Shown here: one piece after another, positions 1 through 6,178 of the stretch
How the letters are laid out: each line of letters starts with the position of its first letter
Position numbering within the stretch: the stretch's first letter is position 1
DNA from: a virus
Reading direction: 5' to 3' (one strand)
Virus record (IMG/VR): IMGVR_UViG_3300008459_000236
Span: 1 to 30,923 of that record
Length of the DNA: 30,923 nt
Position numbers and translations under genes: made by a program
Notes under the pieces: generated by a model
What the model was told of the DNA's origin: nothing
Seen by the model: the letters and a program-made list of their open reading frames with translations, nothing else
Database searches by the model: none

Positions 1-230
1 CAAGTTCTGAAGATTTTCAGTATTACATTCAGAATAAGATAATGGAATCGGATTATCACAAATATTCAAGAATTGCGCCAGAAGGATTTGTTATAATCCC
101 ACAACAACTTTTAAATGATTTACAAGATTTTGAAAATTGGAAAGAATTTAAAAATAATCCAAATTACATAAAAGAAAAATCTTTAGAGATTATAAAAAGT
201 TCACATTTTAAGGGTGAACATCAAGATTAA
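1..230 (+). CDS. 3' end of a hypothetical phage protein (5' truncated by window)
   Basis: An open frame runs from base 3 without a stop into a stop at 228-230, so the gene most likely begins upstream of the window. An internal ATG at 42 would give only 62 residues. The visible part (about 75 residues) is charged and mostly helical, with a central hydrophobic turn (GFVIIPQQLL). I do not recognise a family. It is followed after 11 bases by another small gene on the same strand, so the two may be co-transcribed. The true start cannot be seen. Confidence 0.6.
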   Translation, partial: SSEDFQYYIQNKIMESDYHKYSRIAPEGFVIIPQQLLNDLQDFENWKEFKNNPNYIKEKSLEIIKSSHFKGEHQD

Positions 231-241
231 TTTTTAAAAAA

Positions 242-370
242 ATGCCAAAAGTTAACATCAATCACATCGATTTGAATTCAGAAGAACCACAAAATTCAAA
301 ACAAAAAATCAAAAAAAAGAAAAAAACTGATGTGAAAAAAGACGATAATAAGTCCAACAACAAAAAGTAA
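242..370 (+). CDS. Small basic hypothetical protein (42 aa)
   Basis: ATG at 242 opens a 42-residue frame that starts MPKVNINHIDLNSEE and then becomes a lysine/asparagine tail rich in KK runs. It begins 11 bases after the preceding stop and has an A-rich leader, as the other genes here do. No fold is recognisable. The composition suggests a disordered, possibly nucleic-acid-binding tail, but in such AT-rich DNA a lysine-rich frame can also arise by chance. Coding status is therefore uncertain. Confidence 0.45.
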   Translation: MPKVNINHIDLNSEEPQNSKQKIKKKKKTDVKKDDNKSNNKK

Positions 371-410
371 ATAATACTTTACCTAATTTATATCATTTTT
401 ATTGTATTTT

Positions 411-427
411 TTAATATTTATATTAAA
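411..427 (+). promoter_or_regulatory. Phage-type promoter motif (AATATTTATA)
   Basis: TTAATATTTATATTAAA lies 11 bases before the ATG at 438. It matches the ATATTTAT core seen before many genes in this window on their coding strand. Promoter function is inferred from recurrence and position. Confidence 0.45.
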
Positions 428-437
428 AAAACTAAAG

Positions 438-1067
438 ATGGATATAATGGAAATTGTTAGATTGATCGTAACTTCCATCACCTCAATCATTGCCGCACTC
501 ATAACGGCTGGATTTTTTAAAAGTTGGTGGGAAAAACAATCGGTCTTCAAATCAAGAAAAAAGCTCGTTGGCCAAATAGAATCAGATACGCTAGTTTATC
601 AAACAATCAAACAACTAAAACACGATTATTATTGTGATCGTGTGTATATTATACAATTCCATAACGGAGACAATTTTTATACAGAATCTCCAATTCAAAA
701 AGCATCAGCAACATTTGAAGTATGTTCAACAGGACTTGAAAGGGTTTCGGATAAGTTTCAAAATGTTTTGGTGAGTCATTATTCTTGGTATATAAATGAA
801 GCCATCAAAAAACAAATGTATTTTTATAATATAGAAGATGTTGATGATGCAACGACAAAATCACTTTTACATTACAGAGGTGCTCAGTCTCACTGCGGTG
901 TTCCACTTTATGATGATAGAAAACATTTGGTGGGTTTATTCTGTGTGGATTGGGTGTTTACAGAAGTTCCTGACAATTTCTTAACAAACAATGAATTTAC
1001 AGATGAGTATAAAGAAAACTTTTTTATTCAGGCGAATTCTTTGGTCAAATTAATTAAAACAAATTAA
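438..1067 (+). CDS. Membrane-anchored GAF-like domain protein
   Basis: The start is placed at ATG 438 (MDIMEIVRL) because the longer frame needs a TTG inside the promoter motif. This gives 209 residues. Residues about 4-25 form one hydrophobic helix (VTSITSIIAALITAGFF) followed by WW and basic residues, as in an inner-membrane anchor with a cytoplasmic domain. The rest contains VYIIQFHNGDNF, a mid segment ending RGAQSHCGVPLYDD, and HLVGLFCVDW. Such elements recall GAF/PAS sensor folds (strand, variable loop, CGVP turn, GLFCVDW strand). What it might sense or bind cannot be told. Its stop overlaps the convergent downstream gene at TTAA. The GAF assignment is moderate. Confidence 0.6.
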   Translation: MDIMEIVRLIVTSITSIIAALITAGFFKSWWEKQSVFKSRKKLVGQIESDTLVYQTIKQLKHDYYCDRVYIIQFHNGDNFYTESPIQKASATFEVCSTGLERVSDKFQNVLVSHYSWYINEAIKKQMYFYNIEDVDDATTKSLLHYRGAQSHCGVPLYDDRKHLVGLFCVDWVFTEVPDNFLTNNEFTDEYKENFFIQANSLVKLIKTN

Positions 1068-1870
1068 TTTAAGAATCGGTATCTAAGCACTTGTAACTCA
1101 CCGTTACTACTTTCAATACTTGATGAGAAGTGAGAAAGATCAACATCTTCTAAATCATCAACTTTATTTATATAAGTAGATCCTCTAAATCGTTGATCGA
1201 TATCAAAATCAGAATCACTTATAGTTTCTGGTTCTTTTTCATCAATAAATATTCTAAAAGTATTTGGTGAGTCAAGTATGTAGCTTTCATCAATTTCTTC
1301 ATTTGAGTCTCTGTGTTTGTAAACATAATCAAATACCGAAGTATTATAACTCACATATTCAGAAATTACATATTTTGTCAAATCATTAAATTGTATAGAT
1401 CCCGTTCCATCACAATACTGGCATTCATCACTCCCAGCACCATCACAATGACTACAAGTTTCACGACCTTCACCATCACAATTGTTACACGATTCTTCGT
1501 CTTCACTATCGGGATCTATTCCTGATCCGTCACATTCATCGCAGTTATAATCGCCACTTCCATTACAATAATCACAAGTTATTGTTCCGTCACCACCACA
1601 TTCATCACATCCTTTTTCTATTTCGTCTTCGGAAAAATATACAGAAGAGAATACAAATAAAAATGAATTTATGGTTTGAAGTTCTTTATTTGGATCTTTA
1701 CCATCATTTATTGCTTTGGTTAGAAAAACAATTTTAACGAAATCAAGAGCTGGAATTTTTTTAATAAAAGTTCTAACCAAATTATTTGTCATATAGTCTC
1801 CGTAAATCTTTTGTAATGACTTTGACTTTGTATTTACGGACAAACTTTTTGCAATCCCAACTAAATTCAT
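1064..1870 (-). CDS. DnaJ-type cysteine-rich zinc-finger protein without J domain
   Basis: Residues about 88-157 hold six CxxCxGxG repeats (CDECGGDG, CDYCNGSG, CDECDGSG, CNNCDGEG, CSHCDGAG, CQYCDGTG), the zinc-binding signature of the DnaJ/Hsp40 central domain, which normally has four. No HPD-bearing J domain is present, so it is not a standard DnaJ. The N-terminal 85 residues are helical and the C-terminal 110 are acidic. I start at ATG 1870 (MNLVGIAKSL, 268 aa): the longer frame from 1903 would begin inside the hairpin that terminates the tmRNA, and an ATATTTAT motif lies just before 1870. Likely role: zinc-dependent protein binding, perhaps chaperone-like. The substrate is unknown. Confidence 0.7.
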   Translation of the reverse strand: MNLVGIAKSLSVNTKSKSLQKIYGDYMTNNLVRTFIKKIPALDFVKIVFLTKAINDGKDPNKELQTINSFLFVFSSVYFSEDEIEKGCDECGGDGTITCDYCNGSGDYNCDECDGSGIDPDSEDEESCNNCDGEGRETCSHCDGAGSDECQYCDGTGSIQFNDLTKYVISEYVSYNTSVFDYVYKHRDSNEEIDESYILDSPNTFRIFIDEKEPETISDSDFDIDQRFRGSTYINKVDDLEDVDLSHFSSSIESSNGELQVLRYRFLN

Positions 1871-1892
1871 ATCGATAAATATATTATAAGTT

Positions 1893-1924
1893 AAAAAACC
1901 CACCTATAAAAGATGGGTTTTTTT
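1893..1924 (-). terminator. Rho-independent terminator after tmRNA (bidirectional look)
   Basis: AAAAAACCCA and TGGGTTTTTTT form a 10-bp stem around an 11-base loop, with a T-tract on either strand. On the minus strand it starts about two bases after the encoded CCA of the tmRNA, as expected for the end of its transcript. Confidence 0.8.
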
Positions 1925-1925
1925 G

Positions 1926-2319
1926 TGGTGGAGACGCGGGGTTCCGCCCCCCGGTCTTGCTCATTTCGAATACAAAAGACTACACGCTTAGGTCAATATT
2001 GGTTCTCAATATTCCGAAATATTTCGTTTTAATTTTTCCATCAAAACGAATAAAAGTGGAGGATTCACTTCTACTGGGGTAGAACCCTGAACGGAACCCA
2101 CGATACTACGACTTCTGTTGCTAGGTTAGTGTCTGCCGACCCCTTAGTAAAGTAACTATTAAGCTACTGTTACACCTTCAGTGCGGACGAGTCCGAGAGT
2201 CTGAAGTTTTGCGAAAGTTTCGCCATTTAAAGTTTTGTCTCCGTGTATTAGAGTGATAGGAAACCTCTCACTGCGTGCCTTCTATACTTGATAACGCCAA
2301 TCGATACTATGTCGTCCCC
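1926..2319 (-). ncRNA. ssrA: Phage-encoded tmRNA (transfer-messenger RNA)
   Basis: tmRNA rescues stalled ribosomes by acting as tRNA-Ala and then as a short mRNA for a degradation tag. The minus-strand RNA starts GGGGACG (2319) and ends CGTCTCC-A-CCA (1936-1926); these pair over 7 bp with one G.U, and CCA is encoded. A 5-bp CGGGG/CCCCG stem sits where the T arm belongs. P2 is supported by CACGC/GCGTG and TATAGAAG/CTTTTGTA. Pseudoknot PK1 is clear: AGTGA/TCACT with loop GUUUCC pairing downstream GGAGAC, ending just before the resume region (TTTAAATGGCGAA). The tag frame GGC...GCT TAA TAG (2224-2156) ends in the loop of P5 (GTAAC/GTTAC). An AAAACG hairpin and further stems follow, as in the 3' pseudoknots. 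Length 394 is normal. Odd points are the T loop (GGCGGAA), a long tag frame and its hairpins. Confidence 0.93.
2156..2224 (-). other. tmRNA tag reading frame with tandem stops
   Basis: Reading GGC as the resume codon gives 21 residues that start GETFAK and end EGVTVA, then TAA TAG. The GE start matches Bacteroidota tags of the GENNYALAA type and the double stop in the P5 loop is typical. If GCG is the resume codon instead, the frame is AKLSQNF...SALKV followed by TAA at 2173-2171. I favour the first frame. The region also folds on itself: GCGAAA/TTTCGC (2211-2223) and CTTCAG/CTGAAG enclosing CGGAC/GTCCG (2176-2206). Confidence 0.65.
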
Positions 2320-2328
2320 GTATGAATG

Positions 2329-2359
2329 TAAATATAATAAAACTAATCTAATCTATCAA
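2329..2359 (-). promoter_or_regulatory. Bacteroidota-like promoter for tmRNA
   Basis: On the minus strand TTG (2359-2357), a 20-base spacer and TATATTTA (2336-2329) precede the tmRNA 5' end by nine bases. This is close to the Bacteroidota consensus TTTG, 19-21 bases, TAnnTTTG; the last G is A here. Confidence 0.55.
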
Positions 2360-2372
2360 TTTTTTATATTAA

Positions 2373-2387
2373 TAATATATTTATTAA
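2373..2387 (+). promoter_or_regulatory. Phage-type promoter motif (ATATATTTATT)
   Basis: AATAATATATTTATTAA lies about 15 bases before the ATG at 2402 and shares the ATATTTAT core seen before many genes here. It lies back to back with the tmRNA promoter. Confidence 0.45.
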
Positions 2388-2401
2388 GAAAACCAAAAAA
2401 T

Positions 2402-2962
2402 ATGAAAAGAGTTGTAAAATTGACAGAACAAGATTTATATAGAATCGTAAAAAGAGTTATCAAAGAACAAGGAACCACAACACAACCTCCAGCTGGTGCT
2501 CAAACAACAACACAGTCTCAAGCTGGCGCTCAAACAAGTGCTTTTATTGATGGTGTAACTAGAAACGCTAATAATGATGAACTTTTAAATAAATACATAG
2601 GTTTGGGAGGTATTACCACAGGTAGGGAAGCGATAGATAAGTTATTATCAGATGGGGATCCCCGAGCAAAAAATTATTTAATTAATCAGGCTGATATAGA
2701 AAGAAAAGAACAAAAAACTGGTTTAGCATCAAAATTCAAAGGAATGATAACTGCGTTCTTACAAAAAACTTGGGAAAATAAAGTAGATTTGACAACAAAG
2801 AACGAATCAATATTCCCCGCTCTTTTAAAAGATACAGATTACTTTGAAACTTATAAAACGCTTACCACCAAATTCGATGGAAAAGAAATTTTAACAGCAT
2901 CCGATTTAAAAAATATCTATAATAAATTAAAAGAATATCAAAGAACATTTAGATTCTCATAA
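2402..2962 (+). CDS. Small phage protein with capsid-targeting-like N-terminus
   Basis: I start at ATG 2402 (MKRVVKLTEQDL, 186 aa); the longer frame would run into the tmRNA promoter region. Residues 1-22 (MKRVVKLTEQDL then YRIVKRVIKE) form a basic amphipathic helix ending in an I-K-E|Q site. Very similar segments open at least three other proteins in this window. A Thr/Gln/Pro/Ala linker follows, with two imperfect copies around TTTQPPAGAQ / TTTQSQAGAQ (residues about 24-44), and then a helical domain of about 135 residues that I do not recognise. By analogy with T4 internal proteins, the N-terminus may direct the protein into the prohead and be cut by the gp21-type protease. It ends just before a strong terminator. 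Confidence 0.7.
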   Translation: MKRVVKLTEQDLYRIVKRVIKEQGTTTQPPAGAQTTTQSQAGAQTSAFIDGVTRNANNDELLNKYIGLGGITTGREAIDKLLSDGDPRAKNYLINQADIERKEQKTGLASKFKGMITAFLQKTWENKVDLTTKNESIFPALLKDTDYFETYKTLTTKFDGKEILTASDLKNIYNKLKEYQRTFRFS

Positions 2963-2970
2963 AGATAAAT

Positions 2971-2994
2971 AAACTCCCCAATTGGGGAGTTTTT
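2971..2994 (+). terminator. Bidirectional terminator hairpin
   Basis: AAACTCCCCAA/TTGGGGAGTTT is a perfect 11-bp inverted repeat ending in TTTTT on the plus strand. It sits between two convergent genes and can serve both. Confidence 0.8.
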
Positions 2995-2999
2995 AGTTT

Positions 3000-3461
3000 T
3001 TAAGACTCTGAAAGTTTCAAATTAGTTGTTGTCCACCCCTTGATATATTTAATACCGTTTTCAACAAAAGACCACCTCACATAAATTACAACTTTTTTAT
3101 AATCTTCAGAATGGTCAATTAATACGTGATATTTTTGACCTTCAAAAGATTCAATATCAATATTCATAATGGCATTTGTTGGATTTACACTCAATATTTT
3201 ACCATTTTCAAATACTTTTTTTCCATCTAAAGTCCAATTACTAGTGAAGATCATATTAGATAGATCATACACAATGTTTAGGCTACCCTGAAAATCAACT
3301 CCACCTAAAATTTCTAATTTATTCGAATCTAAAGCTTCAATTGTCCCGTATTTGAATTCGTGTTTAAAAAATGTAGTATTATCAATAACTAATGAAAACT
3401 TCTGAGAATAAACAATGTTTGAAAAAATAACAAACAGGATTGAGAGAATTACCTTTTTCAT
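3000..3461 (-). CDS. Small exported protein with signal peptide
   Basis: The 153-residue product begins MKKVILSILFVIFSNIVYSQ: a basic N-terminus, a hydrophobic core of about 13 residues, and a likely signal-peptidase I site at VYS|Q. Pyroglutamate-forming Q just after the site is common in Bacteroidota exported proteins. The mature part is rich in beta strands with alternating hydrophobic residues (YHVLIDHSEDYKKVVIYV) and has no cysteine, so it is not a lipoprotein. No family recognised. It sits alone behind a near-consensus host-type promoter, so it is probably expressed early or independently, perhaps acting in the periplasm or at the cell surface. Confidence 0.7.
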   Translation of the reverse strand: MKKVILSILFVIFSNIVYSQKFSLVIDNTTFFKHEFKYGTIEALDSNKLEILGGVDFQGSLNIVYDLSNMIFTSNWTLDGKKVFENGKILSVNPTNAIMNIDIESFEGQKYHVLIDHSEDYKKVVIYVRWSFVENGIKYIKGWTTTNLKLSES

Positions 3462-3489
3462 TTTAATATGTTTTATTGGTTAGACACTA

Positions 3490-3520
3490 CAAAGATAAAT
3501 ATTATTTTAATACAAACAAA
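3490..3520 (-). promoter_or_regulatory. Near-consensus Bacteroidota promoter
   Basis: On the minus strand TTTG (3520-3517), a 19-base spacer and TATCTTTG (3497-3490) match the Bacteroidota primary-sigma consensus. The exported-protein gene starts about 29 bases downstream. Confidence 0.75.
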
Positions 3521-3525
3521 TTATT

Positions 3526-3540
3526 TTGATATTTATTTTA
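3526..3540 (+). promoter_or_regulatory. Phage-type promoter motif (TTGATATTTATTTTA)
   Basis: TTGATATTTATTTTA ends five bases before the ATG at 3545. It is a close variant of the TTGATATTTATAAA motif found elsewhere in the window. Confidence 0.5.
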
Positions 3541-3544
3541 TAAT

Positions 3545-4663
3545 ATGTCATACGATACATACAGAATATTAAAAATGATTGCCGATGGGGAGATTAAAAA
3601 TGAAAGTCCTTTGGTATCATCCGATGCTCTTGTCATAAATGTTTCAATAAATAAGTCTAATCCACAAAGATCGGTAGTTAAATTAGTATTTGGAGATAGA
3701 CAAACAAGTTTTTTCCAAATATTTTCAGATAAATCAAACGACTGGGAAGTTGATTTTGCAAATAATATATATCATTTCGAGTATCACGATTGGGAATCAT
3801 TTGATTGGGATCGGTTTACAGAAGTTTTTTTAGATGGGGAGTATTTTAATGAACGAGAATTAACAAATGAACAACAAGAAACCTTACGAGAAATTCTATC
3901 AATACTTGATATGAAATCGTCTCACGATCTTTTTGATTTAGAAAATCGTGCAAACTATAGTAAAACATTTTTTGATTTTTATGAGACATATGTTGAAGAT
4001 TTTTTTGAAGAAGAAATTAGTATTAGAGATAATTGTGAGGTTCAATCAATGAGAGAATCTATGGAAAAAACGGAATCAAATATTTTATTCAAATATAATA
4101 TCTTTGTGAAAAATCCGTTTTATGTGTATTACACAAATGTAGATACTTTAATTAATTTGTATGAAAAGACATCGGCACAAGATAAAGACATTTTAGGTTT
4201 ATTAACAAGAGTAGTTTACGAAGACTCAAGTATAGATGGTCTATTTTATGAAGAATATAAATATGAATATGATTGTATGACTAAGTATTGGGATGACACA
4301 CGATATAGTAATGCAATGACTATAATGTTAGACCGTATTTTGGAAAAGGTTGAATCTGAATTTGAAACCGATGATCAAAGAAAAGAATTTATGAAGTTTT
4401 ATAAATTTATATCATCAAAGTATACTATCGGGAAATGGTATTTTAGAAAACCAGAAACAAAAGGTTATAATAAAATAAAAATTGATGACATAGATAAACA
4501 AACATTGGATTTGATTGTAACTGTTGATTCTGTGCACTCTATGAAATTTGTAATTGATAATTACAGTAAATACAACAAAAATGATTATCCAAAAAAGGTT
4601 GTTAAAATGGAATACGATCAATTTTTAAATTTTTTAAATCAACCAACATTATTTGATGATTAA
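3545..4663 (+). CDS. Acidic hypothetical protein (372 aa)
   Basis: The start MSYDTYRILKMIADGE follows a phage-type promoter motif with no Shine-Dalgarno. The protein is strongly acidic and rich in aromatic residues (HDWESFDWDRF, YEEYKYEYD) and is predicted to be helical for most of its length. There are no membrane segments or cysteine clusters. No family recognised. The C-terminus (KVVKMEYDQFLNFLNQPTLFDD) ends in a short hydrophobic/acidic tail of the QxxLF type, which resembles clamp-binding peptides, but this is weak. It is followed after 36 bases by a peptidase gene with its own host-like promoter. Confidence 0.7.
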   Translation: MSYDTYRILKMIADGEIKNESPLVSSDALVINVSINKSNPQRSVVKLVFGDRQTSFFQIFSDKSNDWEVDFANNIYHFEYHDWESFDWDRFTEVFLDGEYFNERELTNEQQETLREILSILDMKSSHDLFDLENRANYSKTFFDFYETYVEDFFEEEISIRDNCEVQSMRESMEKTESNILFKYNIFVKNPFYVYYTNVDTLINLYEKTSAQDKDILGLLTRVVYEDSSIDGLFYEEYKYEYDCMTKYWDDTRYSNAMTIMLDRILEKVESEFETDDQRKEFMKFYKFISSKYTIGKWYFRKPETKGYNKIKIDDIDKQTLDLIVTVDSVHSMKFVIDNYSKYNKNDYPKKVVKMEYDQFLNFLNQPTLFDD

Positions 4664-4695
4664 TTTGTATAATTAAAACTTTTGTTATATCTTTG
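4664..4695 (+). promoter_or_regulatory. Host-type promoter that may give a leaderless mRNA
   Basis: TTTG (4664-4667), a 20-base spacer and TATCTTTG (4688-4695) fit the Bacteroidota consensus. The ATG of the peptidase gene is at 4700, only four bases after the -7 element, so the transcript should start at or very near the start codon. Confidence 0.65.
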
Positions 4696-4699
4696 TGGA

Positions 4700-5527
4700 A
4701 TGGAAAGAAATTATCAACTACTCAAAGATGTCCTGTCGGTTCCAACCAAAACTTACAAGGAAGAAAAAATGGTTCAATTTATTTGTGATTGGTTAACCCA
4801 AAACAATATACCATTTTATAAGGATCAATTCAATAATGTATATGCAACCAAATCAGAAACTGAAGTTGGTGATGGATTCTTTTTTCCTTGTGTGGTTTCT
4901 CATACTGATACTGTTCACAATCTTGACACAATAAATATTGCTGAGGAATATCTTCCAAACGCACAAAAGGAGGTTAAATTGTCATTAAAAGCTTATAATG
5001 ATAACGGAGACCCAACAGGTATTGGTGGAGATGATAAATGTGGTGTTTATGGTTGTTTGGAACTTTTGAAAGAACTTCCACATTTAAAAGCGGCTTTCTT
5101 TGTGTCAGAAGAGACAGGTTGTCACGGATCCAAAAAAGCTGATCCCGAATTTTTCAAAAATGTTGGATACGCAATTCAATTTGATGCCCCTGAGAATTGG
5201 ATGGTTACAGAATATTGTATGGGTGTTTCCCTTTTTGACGCCAAAAGTGATTTCTATGATAAGTGTGAAAATATATTGGTTGAAAACTTTAACGAAGATC
5301 TAAGGTTTATGAAACATCCCTATACTGATGTTTACGCTTTAAAAGCCAAATTCGATTTTTCTTGTATCAATATATCAATCGGATATTATCAATATCATAC
5401 AAGAAACGAATATGTGGTTGTTGAAGATGTTTACAATGGAATCGAAACAGGAAAAAAGATGATTGAATCTTTGGGATATAAAAAGTATGAGTATAAATTA
5501 AAAGAGGACAAATACTTTTTACTTTAA
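4700..5527 (+). CDS. M20-type zinc peptidase (PepT/aminoacylase-like)
   Basis: M20 enzymes are two-zinc exopeptidases that trim short peptides or acylated amino acids. The expected ligand set is visible in 275 residues: H68 and D70 (VSHTDTV), bridging D111 (GIGGDDKCG), catalytic E137 with E138 (VSEETG), D162 (FDAPE) and a last His, H233 (YYQYHTRNEY). The protein is shorter than stand-alone M20 peptidases (usually 350-450), so the dimerisation (lid) domain seems reduced to a short stretch at about 175-220. I start at ATG 4700 (MERNYQ) because the longer frame begins at TTG inside the promoter. Its stop overlaps the convergent metallopeptidase gene. It may recycle peptides made by the unfoldase/protease system, or process a defined substrate. 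Confidence 0.82.
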   Translation: MERNYQLLKDVLSVPTKTYKEEKMVQFICDWLTQNNIPFYKDQFNNVYATKSETEVGDGFFFPCVVSHTDTVHNLDTINIAEEYLPNAQKEVKLSLKAYNDNGDPTGIGGDDKCGVYGCLELLKELPHLKAAFFVSEETGCHGSKKADPEFFKNVGYAIQFDAPENWMVTEYCMGVSLFDAKSDFYDKCENILVENFNEDLRFMKHPYTDVYALKAKFDFSCINISIGYYQYHTRNEYVVVEDVYNGIETGKKMIESLGYKKYEYKLKEDKYFLL

Positions 5528-6138
5528 AAAAAGTCTTCCAATTTATCCATAATTTTTTTAACAATAGGTAAGTCAGAAACATCTACCTTTTCTCCATCAG
5601 GTAAAGATTTCTTTATTTCTAATACCTGATTGAAAAGTGGAAATGTTGCCCCCTTGATCATTCGAGACATAGTTGGATAGTTCTCAATATAATTTCCGAT
5701 CTTAAAGTGTTTGTTTTTTTCTTGTTCAGATAAATTCAAAATGGAAACAATATAATTTGTTCTTTCTTTGGCAAATTCATCTGCATCCATCTCGAGATCC
5801 CAATAAAGTTCAAAAAAATTTTCAAAGTCTTCAAAATCGCCAGATAGAGGATTTTGTTTTTTTAATCTACTAATCTGAATTTCGTGTCTAATTTCGTGGA
5901 ATATTACATATACAAAGTCGGCTATTGTATGAAACTTTTGTGGTGAACAAATAATGACAAAATTTCTTGTTCTTACACCTGAAAATCCTGCAGAACAAGA
6001 ATTGTAAAACTTTACAACAAAACCATTTTCACTTACAAATTTTTTTATGAATGTCGAAATTTTGTCTATTTCAATTTTTACATTATCTGGAACTTCAGAT
6101 TTAAATTTTTCCATCAATATGTCAAAATTGGATTTCAT
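5524..6138 (-). CDS. HExxH metallopeptidase (ImmA/IrrE-like)
   Basis: The 204-residue protein has the zinc-peptidase signature H81-E82-I-R-H85 (VIFHEIRHEIQ). A downstream acidic helix follows (WDLEMDADEFAKERT; E116, D120) that could supply the third ligand, in the layout of ImmA/IrrE-type peptidases (HExxH then E-x-x-AD/AN-x-FA). ImmA-type enzymes cleave repressors and other regulators, so removal of a host regulator is possible, but no DNA-binding domain is attached and the substrate is unknown. It lies directly downstream of the ClpC-like gene on the same strand (24-base gap containing a hairpin), so both may belong to one proteolysis unit. Confidence 0.72.
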   Translation of the reverse strand: MKSNFDILMEKFKSEVPDNVKIEIDKISTFIKKFVSENGFVVKFYNSCSAGFSGVRTRNFVIICSPQKFHTIADFVYVIFHEIRHEIQISRLKKQNPLSGDFEDFENFFELYWDLEMDADEFAKERTNYIVSILNLSEQEKNKHFKIGNYIENYPTMSRMIKGATFPLFNQVLEIKKSLPDGEKVDVSDLPIVKKIMDKLEDFF

Positions 6139-6142
6139 ATTA

Positions 6143-6151
6143 CATAAATAC
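6143..6151 (-). promoter_or_regulatory. Possible phage-type promoter motif
   Basis: GTATTTATG on the minus strand lies four bases before the ATG at 6138, just after the hairpin ending the ClpC-like gene. It is a short match to the recurrent ATATTTAT core. Confidence 0.3.
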
Positions 6152-6178
6152 TAAAGGGGGAACTATTCCCCCTTTTTC
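6151..6178 (-). terminator. Hairpin containing the stop codon of the ClpC-like gene
   Basis: On the minus strand AAAGGGGGAA-TAG-TTCCCCCTTT forms a 10-bp stem whose loop is the TAG stop of the ClpC-like gene. On the plus strand it ends in TTTTT and could terminate incoming transcription; on the minus strand the T-tract is only three bases, so it may attenuate or protect the 3' end rather than terminate. Confidence 0.5.

Noticed and set aside
1313-1525. Plus-strand frame of 70 codons opposite the zinc-finger gene
   Set aside because: Its Thr/Ile-rich translation is the antisense shadow of the CxxCxGxG repeats.
2176-2215. Hammerhead-ribozyme-like bases (gacgagtccg...gaaa) on the plus strand
   Set aside because: The conserved core is incomplete and the stretch is fully explained as the tag-coding hairpins of the minus-strand tmRNA.
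2288-2401. Longer N-terminal extension of the gene at 2402
   Set aside because: It would start at a non-ATG codon inside the tmRNA gene and cross two promoters; the ATG at 2402 begins with the shared N-terminal segment.
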